Positions 43,914-57,705 are shown, numbered from the stretch's first letter. The stretch: 64,000 nt of DNA from Timema cristinae (GCA_039000515.1 JBCFYV010003508.1:50815514-50879513), one strand, 5' to 3'. Translations and numbers: made by a program. The notes: a model not told the origin generated them from the letters alone.

Positions 43914-45579
43914 TCCCATATAATAGTCTAGAAATGAACCCTGGCTCCTGGAACCAAAGCTCAGTATACTACGCGTGCGACCGACCACCCCAGTAATACG
44001 ATTACCAGCACCCAAATCTTCTTTCGTTTACTGCACGCTTTGATCACATCACATTACATTCATAATGTCTCGTCAGCTAATTGGAATGGTGTAATCACAT
44101 TGAAATGTGATGCTCTGAAAGAAGGAATTTTAGTAATAATTAATTACACAACGAGGTATTACGAAACACAGCCACAATTACACAATAACAAAACACATTT
44201 ATTGTTATTTATTAAAGATTAAGTTCGTCAAATAATTATTATTAATGGCATGAAGATATGGTGTAATGTTTAAACAAACTTTTAAAAATATTTTTATTAT
44301 ATATTTTATATTTACTCTTACATTTTAGGTGAACCAAGGGCTATGAGTAAACCACCTTATCCTATAAAAAGGGATAAGGAAAGTGAATTTTGAATAAATG
44401 CTTCAGCATTCTATTGGAGAATGAACAAAAGAAAAAGGGTCTCCTAGTTACTCGATTAATCATTCACTTACAAACCTACTAGAAGTATCTGATCGGGATT
44501 CAAACATGACTCTCTTGGATCATTAAATGTTTTATAATTATGATACTATTTCTGACGGATAAGTCTTTTTCCATGTTAAAACGTAAGTGAATTAATGTAC
44601 TCGATGATTGATTATGCTAAAAGATGAGGGACTTTTCAAATAGAGGAAGAGAATGAAGGCCTGACAAGTATTTGTCATAATTTTTAATAGGATATCAAAT
44701 TGGACTCGCGATAGTAAATTAATAATTAAAATTAAAAAACGCAAACAATGCATATTAGACTAATGCTTGTTAAAAAGTAAGGATAAGATATAATAGTTCA
44801 TAGTGTAACAGGCTAAACAGCCCATCACAAGAATATCATTTTAATAAAACACCTTCTCATCCCACTAAGTCTCTACTGACATGTTCTTAGCTTACATGAC
44901 ACACAGTTTGATATTCTTAGCCCCGTGTTCACCAATACTGGTTGATTTTGCTACAAGCTAGTAATGAACAGGAACGTGTACCAATAAACCTGTTCTCAAA
45001 CTTCCACTGAGGGAGATATGAAGAGTGTTTCCCCCTCTCAAAGCTTGTCTCTGTCACCCTCATCTCATCTAGTGGCTGATGCTGGAACTAATTACTCGCA
45101 TTCAAACCACAGCGGCTCTGTCCCATCCTGGGGCTAATACACATCTAATAGTACTGAAAGGCCTAGACCCTCTCTGACGCATTTCCGGGACTGAAGTGTT
45201 TAATATCCGACAAAAGCCTAGTAGGAAACTCATAACAGAACACAAAATGATCCCTGTAGTGTGGAGTATTTTACCATCCCTAACTTGTATTAATGGGCTG
45301 GAAAAAGTTTTTAATGATGTTTGATTAGGATTTTTCTTTATTAGGCTTAACAGCATGACACGTAATGTTTGGCACGTCCAAAGAGAAAACCCGTTTTGAT
45401 GATAAGGACCGATTTATCATGGTCTGTCAAAAATTCCCAACACTATGGTTATTGCTTAGTGTATGACTACATTAAAATTGATCTAGTAGCTTTCTAATTC
45501 TCAGAAAAGTTTTATCCTATGAAAATCCGACTGTACATGGATTAGAGAATAATGTATTTGGATACATTCATACGAATAT
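43914..45579. other. AT-rich sequence, no gene seen
   Basis: Contains a hairpin CCTTATCC / TATAAAAA / GGGATAAGG near 44356. Short frames only. Confidence 0.5.
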
Positions 45580-48430
45580 CTATTCTTCCTTTCACCACTT
45601 CAAATGATTTAATGCATTCTGCTATTAACTTTCATCCTCGGCCATTAATACTTAGTCTGCATATATCAGCACTATAACAATCACATTGTCAGTTTGCGCA
45701 CCAACCATGTCCTAGCGAGAATTCCTAATGAGTTAGCCATGAATATATTAAACAAAAATGAGACATAACACAACCTTGTCTAGCACCCTGTTCAGTTTCA
45801 AACCTTTTGCTCAAAGTTCCATCCACTCCAACTCACACTTTACTTCCATCAAAATAAGTAATGAAAGCATTCTTCCTGTTGTTGGGAACACTGGACATTC
45901 CATCACACACTGAACGACTCACATAATCTGGCGAGTAATACCACGCCCCCAAACTTGATCATTTCACTTGTGATCATAGCTACGCCCACAGTCTTACCAT
46001 TGTTTTGTAGCATCGGATGTTTTATGATAGACACGAGACAAACAGAAATAGTCAAGACTTACCCCATTTGCTTGTTTACTGGGTCTGCGTGGAAGAACGA
46101 CACAAAACCACCTAACGCACCTTCACCGAACCGGGAAAATTGAATACTGACTGTGAAGACTGAATGGCAAGTTCAAGCCAACGCCTTGGGTTGAATGGAC
46201 TTGCGCAGTAAAGAGATCCCCTCCGAGAAGATTCCGGAACGCCCACGGCCTCTCTCGAAGCGAATCAACTTGCGCTTTCTCGTGTTCCTTTTTTATTCTA
46301 GAATGTTATTCCCCCTTTTTTCCCATCTTCCCCTCTTCTGTGCTTTAGGGTATATATTCTGGTGCCTGTGGCTACGAACTTTACAATTGGGCCTGAGTCA
46401 TATCAGAGATAGGATAAGCTCCGGCTTTCTACTTCATAAAATGTAAGATCTAAATCCATTTTCGGCAAATTAAAACATTTTTTTAAAATGTAAATCTCTT
46501 CTAAATTCAATTTTGGCTTTAATTTCATATAACCTAAAAAATCTTTCGGACAGTTAAGAACATAGTTTTTTTTTGAGATCACCTTACTTGCAAGGTCAGG
46601 GCGACATAGCGCCAGTAGAGTCACGACTAATCGATTATATCGATTATGTACTGTATTGTTTGAATTAATGTTCGCGGGAACTATGTTAGCATTTGAATTA
46701 GTTTATCTTATTGTGATACGCTATGTGTCTTTTCTTGATGGGCAGATATTTAGAACTTGAATTAACATATCTTATTGTCATACGCTATGAGCCATTTATT
46801 ATGGACAATTATTTAGTATTTGAATTTAAAATATCTTATTGTCATACGCTATGTACCATTCCTAATGGACATATATATTATGTTGGAAATTAGATTGTCT
46901 TGTTACCATTGACTAGGTGCCTTTTTTTTAAAGGATTAATATTTAATGATGGAATCCAAATGATCATGTTATCTTTACTATGCGCCATTTCTAATGGGCG
47001 ACATCTTAAAGTTAACATTAAGTAATCTGATGAATATTTACCATCTGACTCTTTAGCTTTGACTTCAATTAATTGTTGTTTATGAATTTATTCTATACTT
47101 CGCAACATCAACAATGTATATATTTGGAGGAACTGTTAAAAATCTAATGGAGCTATGACTAATAAACATCGACTAACTTTGACTTATACTAATTCTTATT
47201 ATATATTTATCCCATCATTCCCAAGGTTATCCGTCAAAGTTTTGGTTTAATATGAACTTTACTGAGGCTGAAGTCTCTTGCCGTCTGGATGAGATAGAGG
47301 GTCACATTAATAACTCCTCAGCATTCGCTCTGGGTTAAACCCCCCCCCTTTTTTTTGTAGTGTTTATGTTTTCTATGTAGTTTGTGGCATCTGCCCCTAA
47401 GGGATGCTACAGTTTAACATTTTCATAGCTTTTAACACTTAAACTTTGTTCATTCTTTCACTCATCATAATATTTCCCTATTTTCTGACACCTCTACGTT
47501 TTCACCATACAATTGTTCAAAACACGCTCTCCATCGCTGTCTTAAATGGTTTTCATCCAAGATCATCTCACCACGTTCATTCTGAATGTCATAAGTCTTT
47601 TCTATGTTTGTTTTACTCTTCACAGAAATCATTCGTTTGTACGCTTTTCTTTCTTTTCTCTCAAATATTCTTTCACCTGTTCATTCCACCATGCATATCT
47701 TTTTTAAGTTCTCCACCCCCAACTCCACATACATCTTTCGCATACTAAACTTCAGCCTCTTTTATTGTTTCAAGCACTTTCAATATCATTAGCATTTATT
47801 TCGACATTTCATTTATGCTCTTGTAGAGTTAATTTTTCTCCCAGAAATTTTTATATTGCGTTCTCAAACTTTTATCCTGCAACCTTCCTACTTTCACTCT
47901 TCCTTGCTTAATAATCTTGCGCTGCTTCGTCACCAAATTCCTACCTAATTTAACTACTGAGATCACTAATATGTCATCCGTTCTACATTCAGCTCCAAGC
48001 ACAGTCCTAGAATGCTTTACTAAACTTCTTAGTCTCGAATAATACACCGTAAAATCAATAATAGTTCTCGAATCGTCCTTTTGACATGTAAACAAGTGAA
48101 TAACTTTGTGCTCAAACCCCGGGGATGAAACAAATAAATCTTTTTATAAACACAGACTTACTAATTCATTACCATTTTTGTTTACTCTATCATCACAATA
48201 CCTTCCTAACACACTCTCTGAATTCTCTCTTTTGGGTACCCACCCATCCATTCATATCGCCTAACAAGATTATTCTTTCACCCAGTTCACATGCATTCAA
48301 CACTTCAGTCAGCTAATTCCATACATCCATAATCAGCCACCAATATAATTCCACGAGTGCCTATTTTCATACGTACCCATACAAGTCTAGATGACACCAA
48401 CTCATGCCTATTACCATACATATTATACTA
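45580..48430 (-). pseudogene. Decayed APE-type LINE (endonuclease, linker, RT palm)
   Basis: Read from high to low coordinates on the minus strand: RLVWVRMKIGTRG (about 48390), LGERIILLGDMNGWVG (about 48270-48220, the GDxN endonuclease motif), IDFTVYYSRLRSLVK (about 48060) and CRTDDILVI (late endonuclease, normally SDH). Next come YAWWNEQVKEYLRE and ILDENHLRQRWRACFEQLYG (about 47690-47480, linker before RT). Finally VDGTLSKRFETEQGARQGCV (about 45840-45770) and IYAD followed by a stop in place of the second Asp (about 45665). Many stops and frame changes; dead. The stretch 46000-47400, where RT fingers should be, holds unrelated DNA including a 64-bp repeat array, so the LINE was interrupted or lost part. 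Confidence 0.82.
46685..47010. repeat. Degenerate ~64-bp tandem repeat, 5 copies
   Basis: Diverged units containing CTTATTGTCATACGCTATG, then GCCATT..TAATGG and TTTGAATTA. The left three are clear at 64-bp spacing and the right two heavily decayed. Older than the other arrays in the window. Confidence 0.75.
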
Positions 48431-51093
48431 AAAATAATAACACTCTACTACTGAAATAACTTATGTTTAATCATTAAAAAAAGGAATATTCATAAAAATT
48501 GAGATTTGTTAAAAATTCTTCTTAGAATGTATAATCACAAATGTATATAGAAAGCATTGTAATGTGCTATTGTATAAAGGTAAGCACATTCTGTTTATTT
48601 TTATTGTTTTGAAAGATAATTAAGTTATAAGCACAAATAAATCATAAACGATGTTTCATTAGTGTTGTCAGATTTATATGAAATTAATTAACACGGTGTT
48701 ATTAAGTTTTTTCGAAATAAAGTTTACTCCTACATAATATTTAAGTTTAACACTTTGTTTTTTTGACCTCCTTAACGTCACTAAGCTAATTTAAAATATG
48801 AAAATATAGTTCTATAAGAATCTCTCTTTATTTTATGAATGCATATTAAATTAGATTACCTGTAATGTTAAAATTAATCAAGAGTCTCTTGTTTAGGGCA
48901 TTACTAGTGTTATATAATTAATGCACACCTATTATTTAGGATCTTTTATTTTTCGTTTTGTAAATAAAATATTTGTATTAGATAAATTTTCTTGCAATCA
49001 TATTTGAAATCGGCCATATTTGTTCTGCTTAAAGTGCGAAATCTTGTACTAACGAATTAATTTGTGCTTTAAAGAATAATCTAAGTCTTTAAACTCGCAA
49101 AGTAACAAAGAAAGTGTGTGTCGGGTTTAATAATTCTAACAATTCCCCCGTAGTAGCGACTTGAGAACTCAGCATTTTCTTTATTAGAGGGAACTTTTAT
49201 GTTTGGAAAGTAGTAATTTTACTCTAAAAGCTTTCGTTTTCAGAAAAGTTGCTTAGCTAGTTGATATAGAGCTTCATATTCTAATAAAAATTATATATTG
49301 TTTGGAAAAATACATTTTTCTAAGAAAGAGCATTATTTAAAGGCCACCAACCAAGTTCATAAATATAATTCATATTTTATTTTATACTCAACCTTTCAAA
49401 TCAGTAAAATTATAGCAACTAAATCACAAATCAATAGAAAATCATTAGTTTTAAAGAAATACGCTGGTATAATTGTTAACAGACTGTATCATATATCAAT
49501 ATGTTAAACGATCATTTAAAATCTTACTATAAATACAATTCTTGTTTTCTTATTTGTTCTATAGCATAGATCAATAATTGACTGACCTTGATGATAGCAG
49601 TAGGATTATTTATTTTAGCTCAATGTACGGACTAGCAAGAGGTGGTGTTATTTTATATCGACGGTGTTACCTACTGGATGGATTCTTTGATACGGAATTG
49701 TTTCAATGTTCACAGAAGCTTGAAAGCTCCCTCTCATATTTGTGAGGACCCACGCGTTCCTTCCCCTCACTACAACAGCTTGACCATGTGTAGTATACCT
49801 TGGCGGGCTGTTTGTTTACCCCCTGATACTCTCAATATACTTAAAACTGTTATTGCATCGTTATTATTATATAATTTACTTATGAATCGCTCACTAATAA
49901 AGGTCATGGTGCTGCTCATATGACGTGGCTTGTCTAAGTCTATAGCCTCTCTGAATAGATCAGTGTAATCACAAATTGTTGTCTCTTTTTCCATTAAGGT
50001 TCGGTTATAGACCACCCAATTATTCAAAGTTTGTATTTATTAAGTTTATATGAAAAAAGTGGCCAGACTAAATTAATTATGGAATTAATAGATACATCCA
50101 GTTTAATTTCGTACATTTAGTAATCTTGGCCATAATTTTTAAATAATTGCCATGGGTTTTTTGTAATCTAAACAGAGCATTTTCTCTATTCAAATGCCAC
50201 GATAGCTATGATAAATATTCAATAACTGTTGAAATTATTGCCTGTAGAAAGTTCAATTAAAGGAGCTACTGAAGAGATATTGTATTTATTTTAGCATGTC
50301 TTATAAAAACTGTAAAAATACGAACCTTAGACGCGCACGCTTCCCTCCCACCTTAAACAGGAACATATTTGTTGTCAGATTGTTCAACTATAGGTTCGTA
50401 TTTGGTTTGTAACAAGGCCGGATCCAACAGACGCGTAGTTCAGAGCCTGACTACGACACTTCATTGTATTGAAACAAATCCTCGCGGATGAGAAATGAGT
50501 AGAAGTGTGTCAGTGGCAGAGGTCTGATCTCTAATTACCTCATCCTCTTCAACGTCTCTCCTTTACCACTTCAACTCTCTTCCACCCTTTCCAATCCCCT
50601 ATTCTCGTGGTATCTGTCCCGAACACAGATTGTGTCACTGTAACAAATCATTGTGATTTACGGTGTGACATAAAACAGTCGGGATCCAAACCAAATATTG
50701 GTAGGTTCAACTTTTGTGACGTCAACTGTCTGACGAGTGTCGGGTGCCACCTTGTCCTCCATGACACCCCCCCCCCCCCCCACTCAACCTTCTACTGTCC
50801 AAACACATGTGTGGGAATGTCAAAGGGATGATTTGTTTTATGTATCAAAAGGTTGACAATATTTACAATAGTACGTAACATTACATTTTTCAGAAAAAAA
50901 TTGTTTAATTTAAAATGTTGAATATTTTACTATAAAAGTTTGTTATTAAAAATCCTATTAATGTTAATTTTTTATTTGCTCAAATTGTTTGTTAAGTTTT
51001 ATAAATGTATTTAAAAAAATTAAATTAATATAATTAATTTAAAAAAGGTATTACCCATTCAGGGTAATTTCTTGCTTCCCTGTCGGTCGGAAC
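48431..51093. other. AT-rich sequence, no gene assigned
   Basis: Mostly AT-rich. The minus frame 49770-50027 (85 residues, containing DYTDLFREAIDLDKPRH) reads like protein but is unrecognised and isolated. A C-run is near 50767-50780. Confidence 0.45.
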
Positions 51094-51975
51094 AGTCCAT
51101 TAGGAACATTATATAGCAGCAGTAAATACTCCCGTCCATTAGGAACATTATATAGCAGCAGTAAATACTCCCGTCCATTAGGAACATTATATAGCAGCAG
51201 TAAATACTCCCGTCCATTAGGAACATTATATAGCAGCAGTAAATACTCCCGTCCATTAGGAACATTATATAGCAGCAGTAATACTCCGTCCATTAGGAAC
51301 ATTATATAGCAGCAGTAAATACTCCCGTCCATTAGGAACATTATATAGCAGCAGTAAATACTCCCGTCCATTAGGAACATTATATAGCAGCAGTAAATAC
51401 TCCCGTCCATTAGGAACATTATATAGCAGCAGTAAATACTCCCGTCAATTAGGAACATTATATAGCAGCAGTAAATACCCCGTCCATTAGGAACATTATA
51501 TAGCAGCAATAAATACTCCCGTCCATTAGGAACATTATATAGCAGCAGTAAATACTCCCGTCCATTAGGAACATTATATAGCAGCAATAAATACTCCCGT
51601 CCATTAGGAACATTATATAGCAGCAGTAAATACTCCCGTCAATTAGGAACATTATATAGCAGCAGTAAATACTCCCGTCCATTAGGAACATTATATAGCA
51701 GCAATAAATACTCCGTCCATTAGGAACATTATATAGCAGCAGTAAATACTCCCGTCCATTAGGAACATTATATAGCAGCAATAAATACTCCCGTCCATTA
51801 GGAACATTATATAGCAGCAGTAAATACTCCAGTCCATTAGGAACATTATATAGCAGCAGTAAATACTCCCGTCCATTAGGAACATTATATAGCAGCAGTA
51901 AATACTCCAGTCCATTAGAACATTATATAGCAGCAGTAAATACTCCCGTCCATTAGGAACATTATATAGCAGCTA
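51094..51975. repeat. 39-bp minisatellite, about 22 copies
   Basis: The unit contains CCATTAGGAACATTATATAG and CAGCAGTAAATACTCCCGT. A GCAATAAA variant recurs at about 51505, 51583, 51700 and 51778. 39 is divisible by three, so the minus strand stays open and yields a spurious repetitive frame of 178 residues. Confidence 0.97.
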
Positions 51976-53082
51976 ACGTCTTATATTGTACCTCGAACTG
52001 GTTACTCATTAAAACACTGATTACAAAATACACTTTATTATTGGGAAAATGAAAGTTATTTTGTCGCTAATATTGCTAACAAAGTGCTATTCCACTGCTT
52101 ACAACCTTTTCAAATTTCAGCACATATTTAAAAACAAAATAATTATAGGTTTGAGTCCTTAAGAAATACTAAGAAAGTATTAATGTTTTATTTGAGTTTT
52201 TAAAATGTTGGTACCGATACTAATCTTGATTCCCTCTTCTTGTGAGATTGTTCGAGAATCTTCTATAAACCCTCCTCGTCAGAGAGAAGATCCTCTTGGA
52301 GTGGTCTGTCTACATGTTGCGCCAAATAAGTTTGTCCACTAAATCCCTGATTAGAATCTACCGTGCAAAATGTCCACCCTCCCTTCTGTGCCGGCAAACC
52401 TTCCTTCCTATCCTCTAGTCTTTTTTTTTTTTTTGCCCCACGTGCCTCCCCAATTTCGATCTCCTCTACATGTCTTCCCTCCACGCCTCTTATCTTCTCT
52501 CTCTGTCTATCGCCTCGTGTGTCGCGCTTATGTCAATGGTGGTGGCGTTCCTCGGGGAAATCTAACGCAATCTAGACTCTAGTTCCTCTCTTCCATTTTA
52601 TCAGTCCTCTCCCATTCCCGTGGGACGGGTTGGGGAGACGAATAAGACAACTTTGCTCTCTCCCGCCCCGGCTACACAAGACCACCAAACTGCCCCTTCC
52701 CAAGTCCATTGGACAACCTCACCCCTTCACACTCCATTCATACCTTCTGATGACAGGGACTAAGGCGTCTATTCCGTCCGCCTTTCAACAGACCCAACGT
52801 AAATCCCATCATTTGATGTCTTCTTCGAAGAGACCGAACGAAAGTCAGAGAGAGAGAGAGAGAGAGTAAAGGGGGAATAAAAAACCAACACCAACGTTTC
52901 CTTTCCTTCTGAGATTTTGTCTCTCTTTCTTTCTTTGTGAGTTTCCTCCGTACCAAGAAGCTCGTAGATCTTGAGTCTTCTCTTCATCCGTGTATTTTCC
53001 AACCAAGGATCTCTATTGCCGGGCTACAATGTCTCCACATGTGTGTTTACTTTCCCCTGAATCCGAGGATTTGTTATGAGGC
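51976..53082. other. Pyrimidine-rich unassigned sequence
   Basis: T-run and C/T-rich region 52360-52960 with (GA)n at 52847-52867. Several overlapping chance frames occur on both strands. No motif. Confidence 0.5.
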
Positions 53083-53397
53083 ATGTCTGCAGATAGAAGG
53101 TTCACTTGTAGAGGAGAAGCTCTCAGATATTTCCCACAGCCTCCAGGAACAGTTGAACATGTCTGCAGATAGAAGGTTCACTTGTAGAGGAGAAGCTCTC
53201 AGATATTTCCCACAGCCTCCAGGATCAGTTGAACATGTCTGCAGATAGAAGGTTCACTTGTAGAGGAGAAGCTCTCAGATATTTCCCACAGCCTCCAGGA
53301 TCAGTTGAACATGTCTGCAGATAGAAGGTTCACTTGTAGAGGAGAAGCTCTCAGATATTTCCCACAGCCTCCAGGATCAGTTGAACATGTCTGCAGA
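53083..53397. repeat. 76-bp tandem repeat, 4 copies
   Basis: The unit has ATGTCTGCAGATAGAAGG, TTCACTTGTAGAGGAGAAGC and CACAGCCTCCAGGATCAG. The first copy has GGAACAG for GGATCAG; otherwise near identical. Confidence 0.96.
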
Positions 53398-53559
53398 AAT
53401 AGATCTATGGAAGACTAACTTCAGTTTAAGTGCAAGATATGGATAGAATTTAGTGAACCATCATGTTATATTCTTTCTGTTGAGACACGCAATGTCTTAG
53501 AGCAATTTCTACGACCTTTGTATCTGTTTACTGTACGGACAGCTTATAATAAAAATAGT

Positions 53560-53735
53560 ATCGATGGTCATATGGTCTAACGCGTCAGTCTAACTCTCGT
53601 GTAAGTTTGAATGGGTGATCAAGTTTCGAATCTCGGACAGGTGTACAGAGAGAGGACTTTTCCTAATCGGTTTCCCACTCTTCCAACCCGCAAATGTGGG
53701 TGTATTCCCTCTAATGCTATACCTACATAACCCCT
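53560..53735 (+). mobile_element. SINE A, partial
   Basis: + strand copy: GGTCATATGGTCTAACGCG (box A region), GTTTCGAATCTCGGACAGG (box B) and GGTTTCCCACTCTTCCAACC then CGCAAATGTGGGTG. Confidence 0.75.
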
Positions 53736-55079
53736 CTTCATATGCCTCCTTTAATGTGTGCGTACAACTGAAACGGGTAAAAAACGCAGTGATAAAAAAG
53801 AAGGAAAGAAAAAATATTATTAAAATGTTACAAAATTATCCGTCCTAATATCCCTGGATCATCTCTGTCGTAGCGATGAAATCTTTTAGAACTGACACAG
53901 AGACTTGTGTTTTCCGTGGTAAGCTGTGAAGTGTGACGTCACAGGCCTTGAGGGTGGGGGGGGGGGGTTCCCTCCTCTGATTTCCCTGGCGACCTTCTGT
54001 CCACAGTTCTGACAGCGAGCCTACACAACACCGTTACCTCTAGAGAGACACAGGAATGGCTCTAGGTATTGCATGTCAGGTAGTATAATTATTATTCACC
54101 TCAATTATTGTAAACCATCCCTTTGACTGGCTTGCATTTACACCACAAGGGCTGTTCCTCCACTTAGAAACATGATATCATGGGAATACAAGGGCTATTA
54201 GTGGAGTAACTTATGAGCTAAGGGTGAGGAAGGTAGCTAAAAACTCTACAGTGCACTGGGGATGGTTTCAGCTTAGTTGCTAAAGTGACATTGATTTGTT
54301 TTAACTCACACCCTATTTATTTTTTATTACATATTCCTGTAGATAACGTTGTACCATTTTCAAAATGATGGTTTTAAGCCTTTCAAAGTAAAAGCTATAA
54401 TGATAAATGAGCTTCACAAATGAGTGTACACTTCCTCTAAATTCAACCTTTCTCATCCCTAGATAGTTTGGTAAATATTTGTATAACTTGAACAAGTGGT
54501 AAGTCACAGTGCTAGAAAACTAATTAACATTTGATAAATAATACTAGTTTTATTGAATGCCAATGTTTGGGCCGATAAGTCACGATGTCTGTGGGATTAA
54601 GAATATTACTGGATTTGCTATGCTTTGAAAATTAAGTAAATTCAAGTGATGGAATACTTTTAATTTATTATGTTTAACGAAATGACCATCTAGACTAGTG
54701 ACGAATTTATTTTCTTTTGATATTAATCACAATAGTTCGGGAAACAGGCCAAATATTCACTATTGTTTACTAAACTTGAATATGGATCGTGATCAATTAA
54801 TATATTTAATATGATTGTGGTAAGAATAAACCACTATAAAAACAACTGTTTTGCCTTCAACAATGATAATATGTCACCATGTTGATAATATTACTTTATA
54901 AATATTGCTATCCATACAAATTACAGCAAAACATAACATGAATCAACGTATATTTCTGTCTCCTATATTTATTATCATCTTTAGACTGACCTGTTTGAAG
55001 ATTGTATCATGCACATGTTTACAATCTCCATAGTTACCTGGAACAAATACAAAATACTACAAATATTACAAAATATTAC
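53736..55079. other. AT-rich sequence with a faint SINE body
   Basis: A G-run is at about 53957-53967. A decayed SINE A block (GTGTACACTTCCTCTAAATTC then CTCATCCCTAG) is on the + strand near 54424-54463. No gene. Confidence 0.5.
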
Positions 55080-55150
55080 CTCCCTGTCATCGTGTCTTGT
55101 CTATTACATAAATGACGTCCTGAACTATGTGGCCAATGGTATGGGGCTAT
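55080..55150 (-). mobile_element. SINE A head fragment
   Basis: CTCCCTGTCATCGTGTCTTG then TCTATTACATAAATGACGTC and CTATGTGGCCAATGG follow the complement of the SINE head. Confidence 0.55.
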
Positions 55151-57204
55151 CAATGCCGATATAAAAGTATTTACTATTTAAAATATTCAAATTAATTATA
55201 AATATTAACACAGTCCAGTTTTCATAGGACAGCTAGAAAAGTTACTAGATCTACTTTAATGTGTTCATTCGTCAAGTCGTGTGATCTGGAACAGCAACTT
55301 CCAATATTTATTATTAATGTTAAAACGTTATCAATACCGGCTGCAGAAGATGTGTTTATCTTTTTTCTAATAGGCTTTTCATGAAGCTCAAACTGTTTGT
55401 ACCTAATTAAGATTGATAAAGTATGAATCTTTCACTAAGAGAACTGATCCAACAACACAAACTGTATTTTCCATCCCCTGAGAGTACACCCCTTCTTATC
55501 TTCCACCTTGGTGTGGACGTAACAGGCAGGACCTAAGGAAGAAACGGGAGGAATATAAGGACTTGTTTTTCCTCGCTAACAAATCAAGGAAGAATAACAT
55601 GAGGAGGAAATTGTAAATATTTGCGTCTCAACTAGTTTCGTGATGGTCTTCGGAGCTGCTGCAAAGTGGGTAGCAAACAAAGTGGGAAGAGGGGAGGGGA
55701 GGGGAGGAGGGTTGACTGACTGGAGAACCGCAGAGTGGGTTTGGGTGGTACAGTCTCTGTCTGTTATCATGACACCAGCTCAGTGAACCACTGGCTGACA
55801 AGCACAATGTGGACTAACACCAGCTCCACCGAGACAGACGGACAGACGGACCTTACTGTTGCACAACTTCCTCGACATTCTAGTAAAATACTTTAAACTT
55901 ACTTTAACACACACTAAAATAACGAGGAGTTATTTGATATGGCAACCACACATGTATATTTAGATGCATATTCTATTACATTCAATCTTTAATTTTAAAA
56001 ATGTATTGATATTTAAATTTGATGACTCCAGAATTTATGCTACATAATTTTTTTTAAATGGGTTATAAACACAAAGGTTTTCCAATGAATGGACAATTAT
56101 TTATTTGAGGTATTTAACGTGCACTTTCTGAAATTACTGATTATATCCACACACGACTTAGAAACTAACTTAAATTCAGAACAGACGCTTAATCCAGCCC
56201 TCGGACATCAATTAACCACTATAAAAGGTTAAAACCACATTTCGGCCATGTCTGGAATCAAAAGTTGACCCTTACTCGATAGTCAGACAGGCTAACAATT
56301 GAGACAAGGTGGCAGACAATTAAATAATAAGTTGATCATTTCAATGCATTTTGGAATATTACTGGTTCAATTAATATCAAAATAAAATAAAAGATGGGCT
56401 GTTTAAAGTAGAAAACACAATTCGGATTGGCTTTTGCCATGAAAAGATGAACACACCTCCCTTTCTGCACTGAAAATTTAAGTGGTCAAGTAGTGGTCAA
56501 GTGGTCAAGTTGTCAAGTGGTCAAGTGGTCTGTACCTAGATTAACACCTTTAATTAACTTTTCATATTTTCTGTTTTACCTTCAACCTTGATTTAAGTAT
56601 TGTAGCTTAATATCGACAAAGATTTCCTTCAAAATGTGCGTAACTAAAGGGATATTTTTTAAACGAATAAATAAATTCCCCAAAACTTTGCCTGATAATT
56701 CCACAGTTGAAGTTTCTGAACCCGCTAAAGTTACACATAAAGCCCACAAAGCTCTTATCCTCTGCCTAACAAAGCTACATTTGAATTATTATAGCTGGAT
56801 TTGACCCCAAATCTTCCGAAATGCTTTCAGCCAGCATCAAAAGAATGAAAGGGTAAAGTTCCCACTACTTGGATGTAAATACCTGACATTAAACGATACT
56901 AGATCTACTTTCAAGTATTCATACTTCAAGTCATAAGATCCTTACATTCCGTTTTAGATATATCCTATCAATCTATCTATAACATCACAGTAATAATACA
57001 ATTTTCTAAATACTGACCTTTAAATATGTTTGCATTGGCTAAAATTTCTCCAAATGCCAATTTTTAATAAGATCAAGATACCCAAGAGATTTATTTACAT
57101 TATTAATGAGTTGTATTAATAATTAAGATGTTTTTGACGGTCATAGACAAAATAACGACTCTCAAGTCTCATCTCTAGCAGTGACTTAATGTCCTTATTA
57201 CTTT
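55151..57204. other. Unassigned sequence, no gene seen
   Basis: AT-rich apart from a GC-richer patch 55440-55870. It contains a 10-bp repeat at 56481 and a weak family C-like block near 56225-56285. Confidence 0.45.
56481..56531. repeat. 10-bp tandem repeat (GTGGTCAAGT)
   Basis: About five copies of AAGTGGTC with slight length variation. Confidence 0.88.
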
Positions 57205-57375
57205 ACTTAGCACCAGGGGATAGAGATGTTTTAGGTGAATTTAAAGAAAAGTACTATCAATTCCGTGTACGAACAGTGGGATACAAGTAAGTAAAAACAA
57301 CCTTCGGTGCACCCAGCCGAGATTTGAACCTGATGCTCCAGTCACAGACAAACCAGACTAGGTGAGACTGACGTT
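57205..57375 (-). mobile_element. SINE A, decayed
   Basis: Minus-strand remnant: CTTAGCACCAGGGGATAGAG, CTTCGGTGCACCCAGCCGAG, box B complement ATTTGAACC and ACCAGACTAGGTGAG. Confidence 0.5.
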
Positions 57376-57517
57376 ATTTTAAATATCTTCCTACATTTAC
57401 TCCAGCTCAATTTTGAAATTTACAACACTTTTTTACTGCCCCTTTTAGAAAGTAATTTTTGATCCTTGCATTTTACTAAGTAGAATTAAGTCAGATTGGA
57501 TTGGATTTTGTAATTGG

Positions 57518-57705
57518 TGTCTTACTACCCATCTGGACTGACTTCGCACTTAAACTAGTGAAATAGAGATCAGGAAAGACGAGTTTAGAGGAAATGCACC
57601 CGTGGAGGGAGTGGGAAACCATTAAGGTAAAACCTGCCCCAACCAACTCTTCCATCAAAAATCCCGTCTATTATCATAGTGACACCTTAGACCATGAAAT
57701 CACAG
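57518..57705 (-). mobile_element. SINE A, diverged
   Basis: Minus-strand copy from tail GTGTCTTACTACCCATCTGG to head complement GACACCTTAGACCATG, with internal deletions. Confidence 0.68.

Noticed and set aside
51051..51915. Minus-strand frames of 68-178 residues (LLYNVPNG repeats)
   Set aside because: Products of a 39-bp array whose period is divisible by three.
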